This document shows positions 15,801-23,221 of a DNA stretch of 30,582 bases, one piece after another (the first letter of the stretch is position 1; each line of letters opens with the position of its first letter). A program made the position numbers and the translations under genes. The notes under the pieces were generated by a model that did not search any database, was not told where the DNA came from, and saw nothing but the letters and a program-made list of their open reading frames with translations. Source of the stretch: Halanaerobiales bacterium (lineage in GTDB: Bacteria; Bacillota_F; Halanaerobiia; Halanaerobiales; DTU029); the NCBI GenBank assembly GCA_016278415.1, contig JADQBV010000416.1:1-30582 (forward strand), in the 5' to 3' direction.

Positions 15801-16202
15801 ATGGAAAAATTAAGAGTAGAGAGTCAATGGAATGGGACAAAAGATATGATGTTAAATATTCCACACTTCCCCCATCTTCATTCAACACTAACAGAAAAAC
15901 TTTCTGATTATTCTAGGTATCCTCATCCCTATGAATACTTCCTTACATCTCTTTGTGGAATAATAACCTTAATCATCAATAACTACAGTGAAGAACATTG
16001 TGTTTTAATAACCAACTTATATATAACTATTAGTGCTTCATTATCAGATGAAATAGGAAAGTTCACAAGTATTGAGGTAAATATTAAATTAGATAGCAGT
16101 GTTTCATCTAATGAACTTACTGTATTGCAAAATATTATTTATAAAAATGATACCATGGTTTATTTGTTTGAAAAAGATATTATTCATATAAATTGGGACT
16201 GA
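15801..16202 (+). CDS. OsmC-like protein
   Basis: 133 residues, and the only convincing plus-strand gene. The start is set by AAAAGGAG eight bases upstream. The pattern is OsmC/Ohr-like: an N-terminal strand, then HPYEYFLTSLCGIITLIINN (about residues 42-61), equivalent to the PxELLLAALGGC helix and keeping its Cys. The C-terminal half has IEVNIKLDSSVSSNELTVLQ and ends in strands. The second OsmC cysteine is not at its usual place; that region reads IIYKNDTMVYLF. A Cys at HCV near residue 68 could substitute. OsmC proteins reduce organic peroxides through two cysteines, so activity is uncertain here. It ends in a bidirectional terminator shared with the trkA unit. Confidence 0.6.
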   Translation: MEKLRVESQWNGTKDMMLNIPHFPHLHSTLTEKLSDYSRYPHPYEYFLTSLCGIITLIINNYSEEHCVLITNLYITISASLSDEIGKFTSIEVNIKLDSSVSSNELTVLQNIIYKNDTMVYLFEKDIIHINWD

Positions 16203-16243
16203 AATAATAATGCTATAATCTCTATGTTTCATGTTATCTTATT

Positions 16244-16275
16244 AAGAAAAAAACCCCGACAGGGGCTTTTTTCTT
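16244..16275. terminator. Bidirectional terminator between OsmC-like gene and trkA unit
   Basis: AAGAAAAAA-CCCC and GGGG-cTTTTTTCTT flank a 4-base GACA loop, so either strand gives a GC stem followed by six or more Ts. It serves the plus-strand OsmC gene (41 bases upstream) and the minus-strand 54-residue gene (63 bases upstream). Confidence 0.9.
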
Positions 16276-16338
16276 ATAGATTATAATAAATATTTTATTA
16301 TAACTGTCTACTTATAAAGGGGAGCATATCATCTTATT

Positions 16339-16503
16339 CTAACGATCATTTTTATTTTTGATTTTTTTCATATCTGTAACTGTTAATTCATCACCGATTT
16401 CCACATCATCAGGACTAAAATTATATGCTGCTTCAGGCATAGCTTCTGGCATCTCTGCTGACTTTTTATTATTTTTATTTATTTTTCTTTTTTTCTTTTT
16501 CAT
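16339..16503 (-). CDS. Small Lys-rich protein after trkA (54 aa)
   Basis: A short gene with a strong Shine-Dalgarno (GAAGGAGTGATTAT then ATG). The product begins with a very basic segment (MKKKKRKINKNNKK), has a Met/Glu/Pro patch (AEMPEAMPEAAYNF, residues 16-29), an acidic segment (SPDDVEIGDEL) and a basic end (MKKIKNKNDR). There is no membrane helix. It begins 30 bases after the trkA stop with no terminator between, so it is cotranscribed. I do not recognise the family. Its alternating charge suggests a binding role with nucleic acid or a partner protein, which is inference only. Confidence 0.65.
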   Translation of the reverse strand: MKKKKRKINKNNKKSAEMPEAMPEAAYNFSPDDVEIGDELTVTDMKKIKNKNDR

Positions 16504-16533
16504 ATAATCACTCCTTCTAAATATAGTATTAAC

Positions 16534-17850
16534 CTATTTCCTAAAAATATTATATAGTTCTATTTCCATATTTTTATTAAAAAATATAAATATAGTGTCA
16601 GCCTCTTTTACAATAAAATCATCCTCTGGAATTATCGCTTTATTATTTCTGATAACTACTCCTATAATAATGTTTTTCTTATTACTTATTTCCGATATTT
16701 TTTTATTGACAATTAAAGACTTTTTGTTTAGTAATATTTTAGATGTATAAACATCATCACCTAGAAAGTGTTTGTTTATATTGGATTTAGACTTATTATG
16801 TGAAAGCAAATGTTTGCTAACTATTTCTGGAATAGAAATAATATTGTCTAAACCAAGAGTACTAGCAATTTCTTTATAGCGATTATTGTTTAATAATGTA
16901 ATAACTCTTTTACAACCAAACTTTTTAGCAGAATAACTAGTTAATATATTATGAAAATCATTATCATCAAAAGCTAAAATTATGGAATCATTAGTTAAGC
17001 CTTCATCAAGCAATAAATTTCTTTCTATACCTTCTCCATGCAATATAAGAATATTATCGCATCTCTCTGCAAGACTATTACACTTTTCCAGATTTGATTC
17101 GATTACAATAACAGAATTAAAAATGTTGTACCAATATTGTGCTTGTATAAAAGCAAGTTCATTTCCACCAATAATAAAAACTCTTTTATTAATCTTTCCT
17201 TTTTTCCATAGTTGTTTAATAATATTTGATACCATACCCTTTTTATATAATACATAGATAATATCCGAAGGTAGTAATTTCATATCAGCATATGGGGTAA
17301 TTGTATTTCCGTTACGTTTTACTGCAATTATTTTGCTATCTTTCAATTTGAAATTTTTTACTCTTGTATTAACAAAGGAATCATTGGTATTAACGATAAA
17401 ATCTGTAACACTGACTTTTCCAGGAATAAGGTTCTTTATATTTCTTAATCGGGTTTCTTTTACTAGACTATTTGTCATATTTATAATCAATTGGTATGGA
17501 CTAAATATGTAATTTACAGAACTTATATTTACATATTGGGGATTAAATACCATTGCAATAGTATTTTCAGCACCATATTCACCTGCTAATTGTGTTGCAA
17601 AAAGATTATATTCCTCATTTTTAGTCATTGCAATAAACAAGCTAATATCTTTTACCTTATACTCTTTTAGAGTAGTCAAAAGATCCCTTTCGATTTTTCC
17701 AATTATTGCATCTACATTATAATTATTATCTAATTCGTCTTTATCTAGCATAATGACTTCATGATTTTTACTAAGATTGTTTGCTAGACTAATGGTAAAT
17801 TCATTAATACCCAAAATAATAACTTTGTTGTCTTTTGCTTTAAATAGCAT
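16534..17850 (-). CDS. trkA: TrkA-like potassium uptake regulator (two RCK modules)
   Basis: 438 residues with the RCK_N/RCK_C arrangement twice, as in full-length TrkA. The first Rossmann motif reads VIILGINEFTISLANNL and the second VFIIGGNELAFIQAQYW. Both keep the first glycine but lose most of the GxGxxG pattern, while the acidic residue closing strand 2 remains (MLDKDE; IVIESN). It would sit under TrkH as a nucleotide-responsive gating ring. Nucleotide preference may be altered. An in-frame GTG lies at 17859, but I chose the ATG at 17850 because GGGTG is six bases upstream of it. Followed by the 54-residue gene and a terminator. Confidence 0.87.
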   Translation of the reverse strand: MLFKAKDNKVIILGINEFTISLANNLSKNHEVIMLDKDELDNNYNVDAIIGKIERDLLTTLKEYKVKDISLFIAMTKNEEYNLFATQLAGEYGAENTIAMVFNPQYVNISSVNYIFSPYQLIINMTNSLVKETRLRNIKNLIPGKVSVTDFIVNTNDSFVNTRVKNFKLKDSKIIAVKRNGNTITPYADMKLLPSDIIYVLYKKGMVSNIIKQLWKKGKINKRVFIIGGNELAFIQAQYWYNIFNSVIVIESNLEKCNSLAERCDNILILHGEGIERNLLLDEGLTNDSIILAFDDNDFHNILTSYSAKKFGCKRVITLLNNNRYKEIASTLGLDNIISIPEIVSKHLLSHNKSKSNINKHFLGDDVYTSKILLNKKSLIVNKKISEISNKKNIIIGVVIRNNKAIIPEDDFIVKEADTIFIFFNKNMEIELYNIFRK

Positions 17851-17958
17851 AAAAATCACCCTATCTTTAGATATGATAATTTATATGATAAGTATTTGCT
17901 TAATATGATTTGTTTACCTTAAATTTATTATTCATTAGAAAAATAGTTTATATATATA

Positions 17959-17999
17959 TAAAAAGAAAGGACTATATTATAATAATATAATCCTTTCTT
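17959..17999 (-). terminator. Terminator of the HU gene
   Basis: The minus-strand outer stem AAGAAAGGA/TCCTTTCTT (17999-17991 with 17971-17963) extends through an AT-rich inner stem (TATATTA...TAATATA) and is followed by TTTTATATA. It sits 29 bases after the HU stop. Confidence 0.85.
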
Positions 18000-18027
18000 A
18001 TATGGCTATTTAATTATGTATAATAAA

Positions 18028-18327
18028 CTAGCCTTCAACTGAATCTTTAAAGGATTTACCTGCTCTAAAAACAGGAACAGTCCTTGCAGGAATAGTAATT
18101 TCGTCTCCAGTTTGTGGATTTCTACCTTTACGTTCACTGCGATCGCGAGCTTCAAACGTACCAAATCCAATAATTTGAACGTTATCTCTGTCATCTTCTG
18201 GTGTATTAGCCTCTTTACTCAAGTGTTCGACAATTGTGTCAAATACACCATTTACAGCTTCACCGGAATCTTTTTTAGTTAAACCAGTCTTTTCAGCAAC
18301 TGCATCAATCAATTCGGTTTTAGTCAT
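18028..18327 (-). CDS. hup: HU family histone-like DNA-binding protein
   Basis: 99 residues. It has the HU fold, with a helical N-terminus (MTKTELIDAVAEKTGLTKKD), the FGTFEARDRSERKGRNPQTG signature and the DNA-minor-groove arm GRNPQTGDEITIPARTVPVF ending in AGKSFKDSV. Compared with the usual 90-residue HU there is an acidic insertion before the signature (EANTPEDDRDNVQIIGF, about residues 42-58). The ATG at 18327 is preferred over the upstream in-frame GTG (18336) because AGGAGG lies eight bases before the ATG and overlaps the GTG. It forms a single-gene unit with its own terminator, downstream of spoIVA as in Bacillus. Confidence 0.93.
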   Translation of the reverse strand: MTKTELIDAVAEKTGLTKKDSGEAVNGVFDTIVEHLSKEANTPEDDRDNVQIIGFGTFEARDRSERKGRNPQTGDEITIPARTVPVFRAGKSFKDSVEG

Positions 18328-18380
18328 CAAATTCACCTCCTCAAAATCATTAAATCTTATTTACATATTACTTATTATTC

Positions 18381-18392
18381 GTGATATATCAC
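18381..18392. promoter_or_regulatory. 12-bp palindrome in the HU promoter region
   Basis: GTGATATATCAC is a perfect palindrome 54 bases upstream of the HU start. On the minus strand a TTGTGT hexamer lies about 18 bases before it, so it may overlap the -10 region and act as an operator. The assignment is positional only. Confidence 0.3.
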
Positions 18393-18431
18393 TAATCTCC
18401 TGCTTATTAACACAAATTTTTTTAAAAAAAA

Positions 18432-18469
18432 CAAAAAAATAGGACTTAAGGATATTTTTCCTCAAGTCC
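18432..18469 (-). terminator. Terminator of spoIVA
   Basis: The minus-strand stem GGACTTGAGGA/TCCTTAAGTCC (18469-18459 with 18452-18442, one G-T wobble) is followed by TATTTTTTTG. It sits 18 bases after the spoIVA stop. Confidence 0.88.
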
Positions 18470-18487
18470 AGAAAAAAATACATTAAA

Positions 18488-19966
18488 TTATAGAATGATA
18501 CAAATAAGCCCTCCGCTTCCTTCATTAACGATTTTTTCAACTGTGTCTTTAATCTTATTTTGAGCTGAATCTGGCATTCTATATAGTTTATTTGATATAC
18601 CTTCTTTCATTATATCATGGAGAGACCTACCAAGAAACTCTGTATCCCATATACCTTCAGGATTACTTTCATAGTCCTTTTGCAGGAATAAAATTAAGTC
18701 TTCAGACTGTTTTTCTGTACCTACAACCGGCGAAACTTCAGCATTTATATCAGCTCTTATCATATGAATTGAAGGTGCATTAGCTTTAAGTTTTACACCA
18801 AACTGATTACCACGTTTAATTATTTCCGGTTCATCAAATATTAAATCTTCTAATGATGGTGTTACAATACCATATCCTCGCTCTTCAACCTCTACTAAGG
18901 CTTTAGCAACTCGATCATATTCCTTTTTAGCTACACTTAATTCTTTAATTAGTGATAATAGTTCCATATCATTTTTAATAGAGAATCCACTAAACTCTTC
19001 AATTATCTGGAAGAATAAAGTGTCTAACACACCTATTGAAATTTTAGCTAATCCTTCACCTAAGTTTATATTTTCTAAATAAACCTCTTGAGTATATTGG
19101 TTTTCCGCCAATAAATTAACTACATTTTCAACATCTCTAATCTTTTCAACTTCGTTAATTGATGTTCTAACACTATCATCAAAGCTTTTGCGCAACCAAT
19201 TATCATTTGGTAATTCATTCATCCAGACTGGCAGATCTATGTATATTTCTTTAATTGGAAATTCGTATAGTATATTATTTAATATAGTATTAATATTACT
19301 TTTTGATAGATTCAGACAATCTACAGGAATTACGGGTACACCATATTTCTCACTTAACTTTTCTGCTAAGTGAATTGTATCTTCACTATGTGGTGTTGAG
19401 GAATTTAATACAATAATAAAGGGTTTAGCAATTTCTTTTAATTCATTAATAACCCTTTCCTCTGCCATTACATAATTATGTCTTGAAATATCAGAAAAAC
19501 TCCCATCAGTAGTTATTACCAATCCAATAGTTGAATGCTCTGTAATAACTTTATGAGTTCCTACTTCAGCAGCCTCCTGAAAAGGTATATCATGTGTATA
19601 CCATGGTGTAGAAACCATACGCGCCCCATTATCATCTTCATAGCCTTGAGCACCAGGCACAGTATATCCAACACAATCTATCATTCTTACCTTAAAATCA
19701 ATACTGTCATCTAAATTAACACTAACAGCTTCTTCTGGAACAAATTTAGGCTCTGTTGTCATAATCATACGCCCTGTAGAGCTTTGTGGAAGCTCATCAT
19801 TAGCTCTTTCTTTTATATATTTGTCATCTATCATCGGTAGTACGTGCAGTTCCATGAATTTCTTAATGAATGTTGATTTCCCTGTTCTTACAGGTCCCAC
19901 TACTCCAATATAAATATCTCCATTCGTTCTTTCAGTAATATCCTTATATAAATTAAATTGCTCCAT
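18488..19966 (-). CDS. spoIVA: Stage IV sporulation protein A, spore coat assembly ATPase
   Basis: 492 residues. SpoIVA hydrolyses ATP to polymerise on the outer forespore membrane and forms the coat basement layer. The N-terminus is diagnostic (MEQFNLYKDITERTNGDIYI, then GVVGPVRTGKST with the Walker A loop near residue 24). MIDCVGYTVPGAQGYEDD is the Walker B/switch region, and the end SGGLICIIL matches the conserved membrane-targeting tail. The start is at 19966, not an upstream in-frame codon at 19999, because AAGGAGGGG precedes it and the family begins ME(K/Q)F. It has its own terminator. A sigma-E-like promoter candidate lies 170 bases upstream. Confidence 0.96.
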   Translation of the reverse strand: MEQFNLYKDITERTNGDIYIGVVGPVRTGKSTFIKKFMELHVLPMIDDKYIKERANDELPQSSTGRMIMTTEPKFVPEEAVSVNLDDSIDFKVRMIDCVGYTVPGAQGYEDDNGARMVSTPWYTHDIPFQEAAEVGTHKVITEHSTIGLVITTDGSFSDISRHNYVMAEERVINELKEIAKPFIIVLNSSTPHSEDTIHLAEKLSEKYGVPVIPVDCLNLSKSNINTILNNILYEFPIKEIYIDLPVWMNELPNDNWLRKSFDDSVRTSINEVEKIRDVENVVNLLAENQYTQEVYLENINLGEGLAKISIGVLDTLFFQIIEEFSGFSIKNDMELLSLIKELSVAKKEYDRVAKALVEVEERGYGIVTPSLEDLIFDEPEIIKRGNQFGVKLKANAPSIHMIRADINAEVSPVVGTEKQSEDLILFLQKDYESNPEGIWDTEFLGRSLHDIMKEGISNKLYRMPDSAQNKIKDTVEKIVNEGSGGLICIIL

Positions 19967-20134
19967 TTCTTCCCCTCCTTTTACAATATAATCTGTCAAC
20001 TAAAAAAATAACAACACAATTTTTTTCTATCTTCATCCCTCCCACATAAAATCTATTTAAATATTAAATTATAAATAACGCAACATCGAGGGCATTATTA
20101 AATAAAGACTTACAAAAAAGTAAATATCAATATA

Positions 20135-20163
20135 TATATATGAGGGCAAGTCTAAAATATTAC
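20135..20163 (-). promoter_or_regulatory. Candidate sigma-E promoter for spoIVA
   Basis: On the minus strand GTAATATT (20163-20156), 13 bases, then CATATATA (20142-20135) resembles the sigma-E pattern of a KMATATT-type -35 and a CATAnAnT-type -10. It lies between the gpsA terminator and spoIVA, where a mother-cell promoter is expected, but leaves a long leader of about 160 bases. The region is AT-rich, so chance is a real alternative. Confidence 0.35.
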
Positions 20164-20183
20164 TTTTTATTATCTTAAAAAAT

Positions 20184-20217
20184 AAAAAAACCATATCCAC
20201 TAAAAAGTGAATACAGT
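20184..20217 (-). terminator. Terminator of the der-plsY-gpsA run
   Basis: The minus-strand stem ACTGTATTCACT/AGTGGATATGGT has a TTTT loop, with all 12 positions pairing (three wobbles), followed by a T-run. It sits 27 bases past the gpsA stop. The gap to spoIVA beyond it shows only the sigma-E candidate. Confidence 0.85.
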
Positions 20218-20244
20218 CTCATAATTCATTATTTTATTTTATAT

Positions 20245-21270
20245 CTACCATTCTATATCGTTTACAACTTCCTCAATTTCATGTTTAGGACCGCGAAGCA
20301 TTAGATCATCAACAGCCTTCAGTGGGTTTTTATTATTAAATAGTACTTTATAGATTTGTTTAGTTATCGGGATATCAAAATCATATTCTCCACTTTTATA
20401 CCAATCATATAAGGCCCTAGTGGTTCTTACGCCCTCTACTGTTTGTCTAACCTCATATAATGCCTCTTCAAGACTTAATCCTTGGCCTATCTTAATGCCA
20501 AGACGTCTATTTCTACTATGCATACTTGCACAAGTTACAACAAGGTCTCCCATCCCAGTTAACCCAGCAAATGTTAATAATTTACCTCCCATAGTAACAC
20601 CAAGTCTACTCATTTCATGTAATCCACGTGTTACTAAAGCTGCTTTAGTATTATCACCATATCCTAACCCATCTGCAATTCCTGCAGCTATTGCTATAAT
20701 ATTCTTGATTGCACCACCAATTTCTACACTTACAGTATCAGGATTTGTATATACCCTAAATTTTGATGACATCATTATTTCTTGAATTAATTCTGCAGAC
20801 TTTTTATCTTTAGAGGCAGCAACTACTGCTGTTGGTAAAGATTTAATAACTTCTTCAGCATGAGTTGGGCCTGATAAAACAATTATAGGATTGTCCAAAT
20901 ACTCCCTAATTATCTGTGAATTCCTATTATAAGTTCGTTCCTCAATTCCCTTGGCAGTTGAAACAATAATCTGATTATCATCTATCATTCCTTGTAATTT
21001 TTCAAGAATTTCTCTACTGGCATGAGTTGGAACAGCCATAATGATAACATTAGCAAAACTAGATACTTCCTCTAGAGAAGTAGTAGCTTTTATATATTTA
21101 GATAAATTAAAATCAGGAAAATATTTTTCATTTAAGTTATTATTATTTATAGAGTCTCTTTGTTCACTATTTCTTACATAAATTTTTACTGGATAACCAT
21201 TGTTGGCGATAACTTGGGCTATTGCAGTTCCCCAACTTCCTCCACCAATAATAGATACTTTTGTTGACAT
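20245..21270 (-). CDS. gpsA: Glycerol-3-phosphate dehydrogenase [NAD(P)+]
   Basis: This 341-residue cytoplasmic enzyme reduces dihydroxyacetone phosphate to sn-glycerol 3-phosphate for phospholipid synthesis. It has the Rossmann motif SIIGGGSWGTAIA near residue 6, the AVPTHASR and STAKGIEE strands, the catalytic-lysine region EIGGAIKNIIAIAAGIADGL near residue 183 and the substrate-binding LTGMGDLVVTCAS...HSRNRRLG near residue 240. Length is normal. Its ATG immediately follows the plsY stop (TAAATG), so the two genes for making and acylating glycerol 3-phosphate are translationally coupled. A terminator follows. Confidence 0.96.
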   Translation of the reverse strand: MSTKVSIIGGGSWGTAIAQVIANNGYPVKIYVRNSEQRDSINNNNLNEKYFPDFNLSKYIKATTSLEEVSSFANVIIMAVPTHASREILEKLQGMIDDNQIIVSTAKGIEERTYNRNSQIIREYLDNPIIVLSGPTHAEEVIKSLPTAVVAASKDKKSAELIQEIMMSSKFRVYTNPDTVSVEIGGAIKNIIAIAAGIADGLGYGDNTKAALVTRGLHEMSRLGVTMGGKLLTFAGLTGMGDLVVTCASMHSRNRRLGIKIGQGLSLEEALYEVRQTVEGVRTTRALYDWYKSGEYDFDIPITKQIYKVLFNNKNPLKAVDDLMLRGPKHEIEEVVNDIEW

Positions 21271-21891
21271 TTAAAGATCACCTTTCTTAACACCAGGTGG
21301 CCAGGACATTTTTGATTCATTACCCTTAATAAGTCTCCGAATATTAGAAGAATGTCTAAAGACAATTAATGCTGCAAAAAGCAACGTAAATAGCAGATGA
21401 TAAATATTAGAAGTCCTTAAATAAACAATTACTGGAACTATTAATGCACTTACAATAGAAGCCAGTGAAACATATCGAGTAATTAAAACTAATGATATCC
21501 ATATTAAAAGAAAGACAAGAAAGACTAGTGGATAAAGACTCAATATAACACCAAAAGTAGTCGCTACACCCTTACCTCCTGAAAATTTTAGAAAAACAGA
21601 CCAATTATGTCCTACAATAACTGTTAGAGCAGCCAATAAAAGATAATAAGTAGGTGCATCGATAGGTAGTAACAATTTTGCTATTGTTACGGCTAATATA
21701 CCCTTTAAGACATCAAGTATAGCTACCAATATACCATATTTGATACCAAGCATTCTTGCGGCATTAGTGGCACCTACATTACCACTACCATAACTCCTGA
21801 CATCTTTACCAGTTATTATTCTTGTCATAATATATGCAAAAGGTATTGCCCCTAAAAAATAAGAGACAATTATTATAATTGGAAATCTCAT
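21271..21891 (-). CDS. plsY: Glycerol-3-phosphate acyltransferase PlsY
   Basis: This 206-residue membrane enzyme transfers the acyl group from acyl-phosphate to glycerol 3-phosphate, the first step of phosphatidic acid synthesis. Signature motifs are present: SYGSGNVGATNAARMLG (about residues 34-50), HNWSVFLKFSGGKGVATTFG (95-114) and a later RHSSNIRRLIKGNE (179-192). It has about five hydrophobic helices and a positively charged tail. ATG at 21891 with AAGGGGGG upstream. It lies between der and gpsA, a common Firmicute arrangement. Confidence 0.95.
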   Translation of the reverse strand: MRFPIIIIVSYFLGAIPFAYIMTRIITGKDVRSYGSGNVGATNAARMLGIKYGILVAILDVLKGILAVTIAKLLLPIDAPTYYLLLAALTVIVGHNWSVFLKFSGGKGVATTFGVILSLYPLVFLVFLLIWISLVLITRYVSLASIVSALIVPVIVYLRTSNIYHLLFTLLFAALIVFRHSSNIRRLIKGNESKMSWPPGVKKGDL

Positions 21892-21907
21892 ATAACCCCC
21901 CCTTAAT

Positions 21908-23221
21908 TTAACTCCTTTGTTTTAATACAATCTTTATTGAAGTCCCTATAAAACCAAATGCTTTACGTAAAGCATTTTCAAGATATCGTTGATAGGAAAA
22001 ATGCATTAATTTAGGGTCATTTACGAAAAATATGAAAGTAGGAGGTTGTATACCTACTTGTGTAGCATAATATACTTTTAGTCTTTTACCTTTGACTCCT
22101 GGTGGTTCTCTAAGGAGCATGGCTTCGTCAATAACTTCATTTAAGACACCTGTTTTAATTCTTAAGGAGTTCTGATCTACCACATATTCTAGTAACTCCA
22201 ATGCCTCATCAATTCTAACTCCTGTCAAAGCAGAGATAAAAGTGATAGGGGCATAGTTGAGAAACTTTAATTCCCAGTATATATCATCTTTGTAATCATC
22301 CATAGTTTTAGTCTCTTTTTCAATCAAATCCCATTTATTAACACCTAATACAATAGCTTTTCCATTATCATGTGCATAACCAACAATTTTCTTATCTTGA
22401 GTTGTAACACCCTCTGTTGCATCAATTAACATCAAAACTGCATCAGCTCTATCAACTGCTCTAATGGTTCTTATAACGCTGTAATATTCCACAGATTCTT
22501 TGACTTTTGCTTTTCTTCTTAAACCTGCAGTATCTATTAAATTGTACTTCTTACCATTTTTCTCAACTAATGTATCAATTGCATCTCTAGTGGTACCGGG
22601 TATATCACTAACAATAACTCGCTCATGACCTGCTATATAATTTACCAGTGATGACTTACCTACATTTGGTTTACCTATAATAGCGATATTTAATGCATCT
22701 GTAGCTTCTTCTTTCTCAAATACAGGAATATTATCTACTATCATTTCCAGTAAGTCTCCAACGTTTTTACCATGTTCTGCTGAGATAGGTACGGGTTCTT
22801 CAAAACCTAATGAATAAAACTCCCACATTATCTTGTCTAGCTGAGAGAAATCGTCAACTTTATTTATTACTAATACTACTTTTTTGTTGGTCTTTCTTAG
22901 TATTTGGGCTACCTCCTGATCAGCAACAGTAACCCCGCTACGACCATCTACAACGAAAACAATACAGTCTGCTTCATTCATGGCAATACTTGCTTGATAT
23001 TTTATTTGACTTTGAATTACATCTTCATTAGCAGGTTCTATACCGCCTGTATCTATCAATATAAAAGAGTGATCTAACCAATCTACATCAGTATAAATCC
23101 TATCTCTTGTAATACTTGGTTCACCCTCAACTATTGAAATCCTATGTCCTGCTAATCTATTAAATAATGTAGATTTTCCAACATTCGGTCTACCTACAAT
23201 TGCTACAACTGCTTTACTCAT
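21908..23221 (-). CDS. der: Ribosome biogenesis GTPase Der
   Basis: 437 residues with two tandem GTPase domains and a KH-like C-terminal domain, the Der (EngA) layout required for 50S assembly. Domain 1: G1 GRPNVGKST near residue 8, G3 DTGG near 57, G4 NKVD near 119. Domain 2: G1 GKPNVGKSS near 183, G3 DTAGLRRKAKVKESVEYYS near 230, G4 NKWD near 295. The C-terminus ends LRKAFGFIGTSIKIVLKQRS. Its ATG overlaps the TGA of the upstream DUF512 gene by four bases, so the two are coupled. Confidence 0.97.
   Translation of the reverse strand: MSKAVVAIVGRPNVGKSTLFNRLAGHRISIVEGEPSITRDRIYTDVDWLDHSFILIDTGGIEPANEDVIQSQIKYQASIAMNEADCIVFVVDGRSGVTVADQEVAQILRKTNKKVVLVINKVDDFSQLDKIMWEFYSLGFEEPVPISAEHGKNVGDLLEMIVDNIPVFEKEEATDALNIAIIGKPNVGKSSLVNYIAGHERVIVSDIPGTTRDAIDTLVEKNGKKYNLIDTAGLRRKAKVKESVEYYSVIRTIRAVDRADAVLMLIDATEGVTTQDKKIVGYAHDNGKAIVLGVNKWDLIEKETKTMDDYKDDIYWELKFLNYAPITFISALTGVRIDEALELLEYVVDQNSLRIKTGVLNEVIDEAMLLREPPGVKGKRLKVYYATQVGIQPPTFIFFVNDPKLMHFSYQRYLENALRKAFGFIGTSIKIVLKQRS

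Noticed and set aside
18006..18194. A 62-codon minus-strand frame overlapping HU.
   Set aside because: It is an out-of-frame shadow of the HU coding sequence.
19930..20030. A 27-codon frame (starts MKIEKNCVV) with a GGGAGGG run before it, overlapping the spoIVA start.
   Set aside because: The purine run touches the ATG with no spacing, and the product is low-complexity and short. A leader peptide is conceivable but not supportable.
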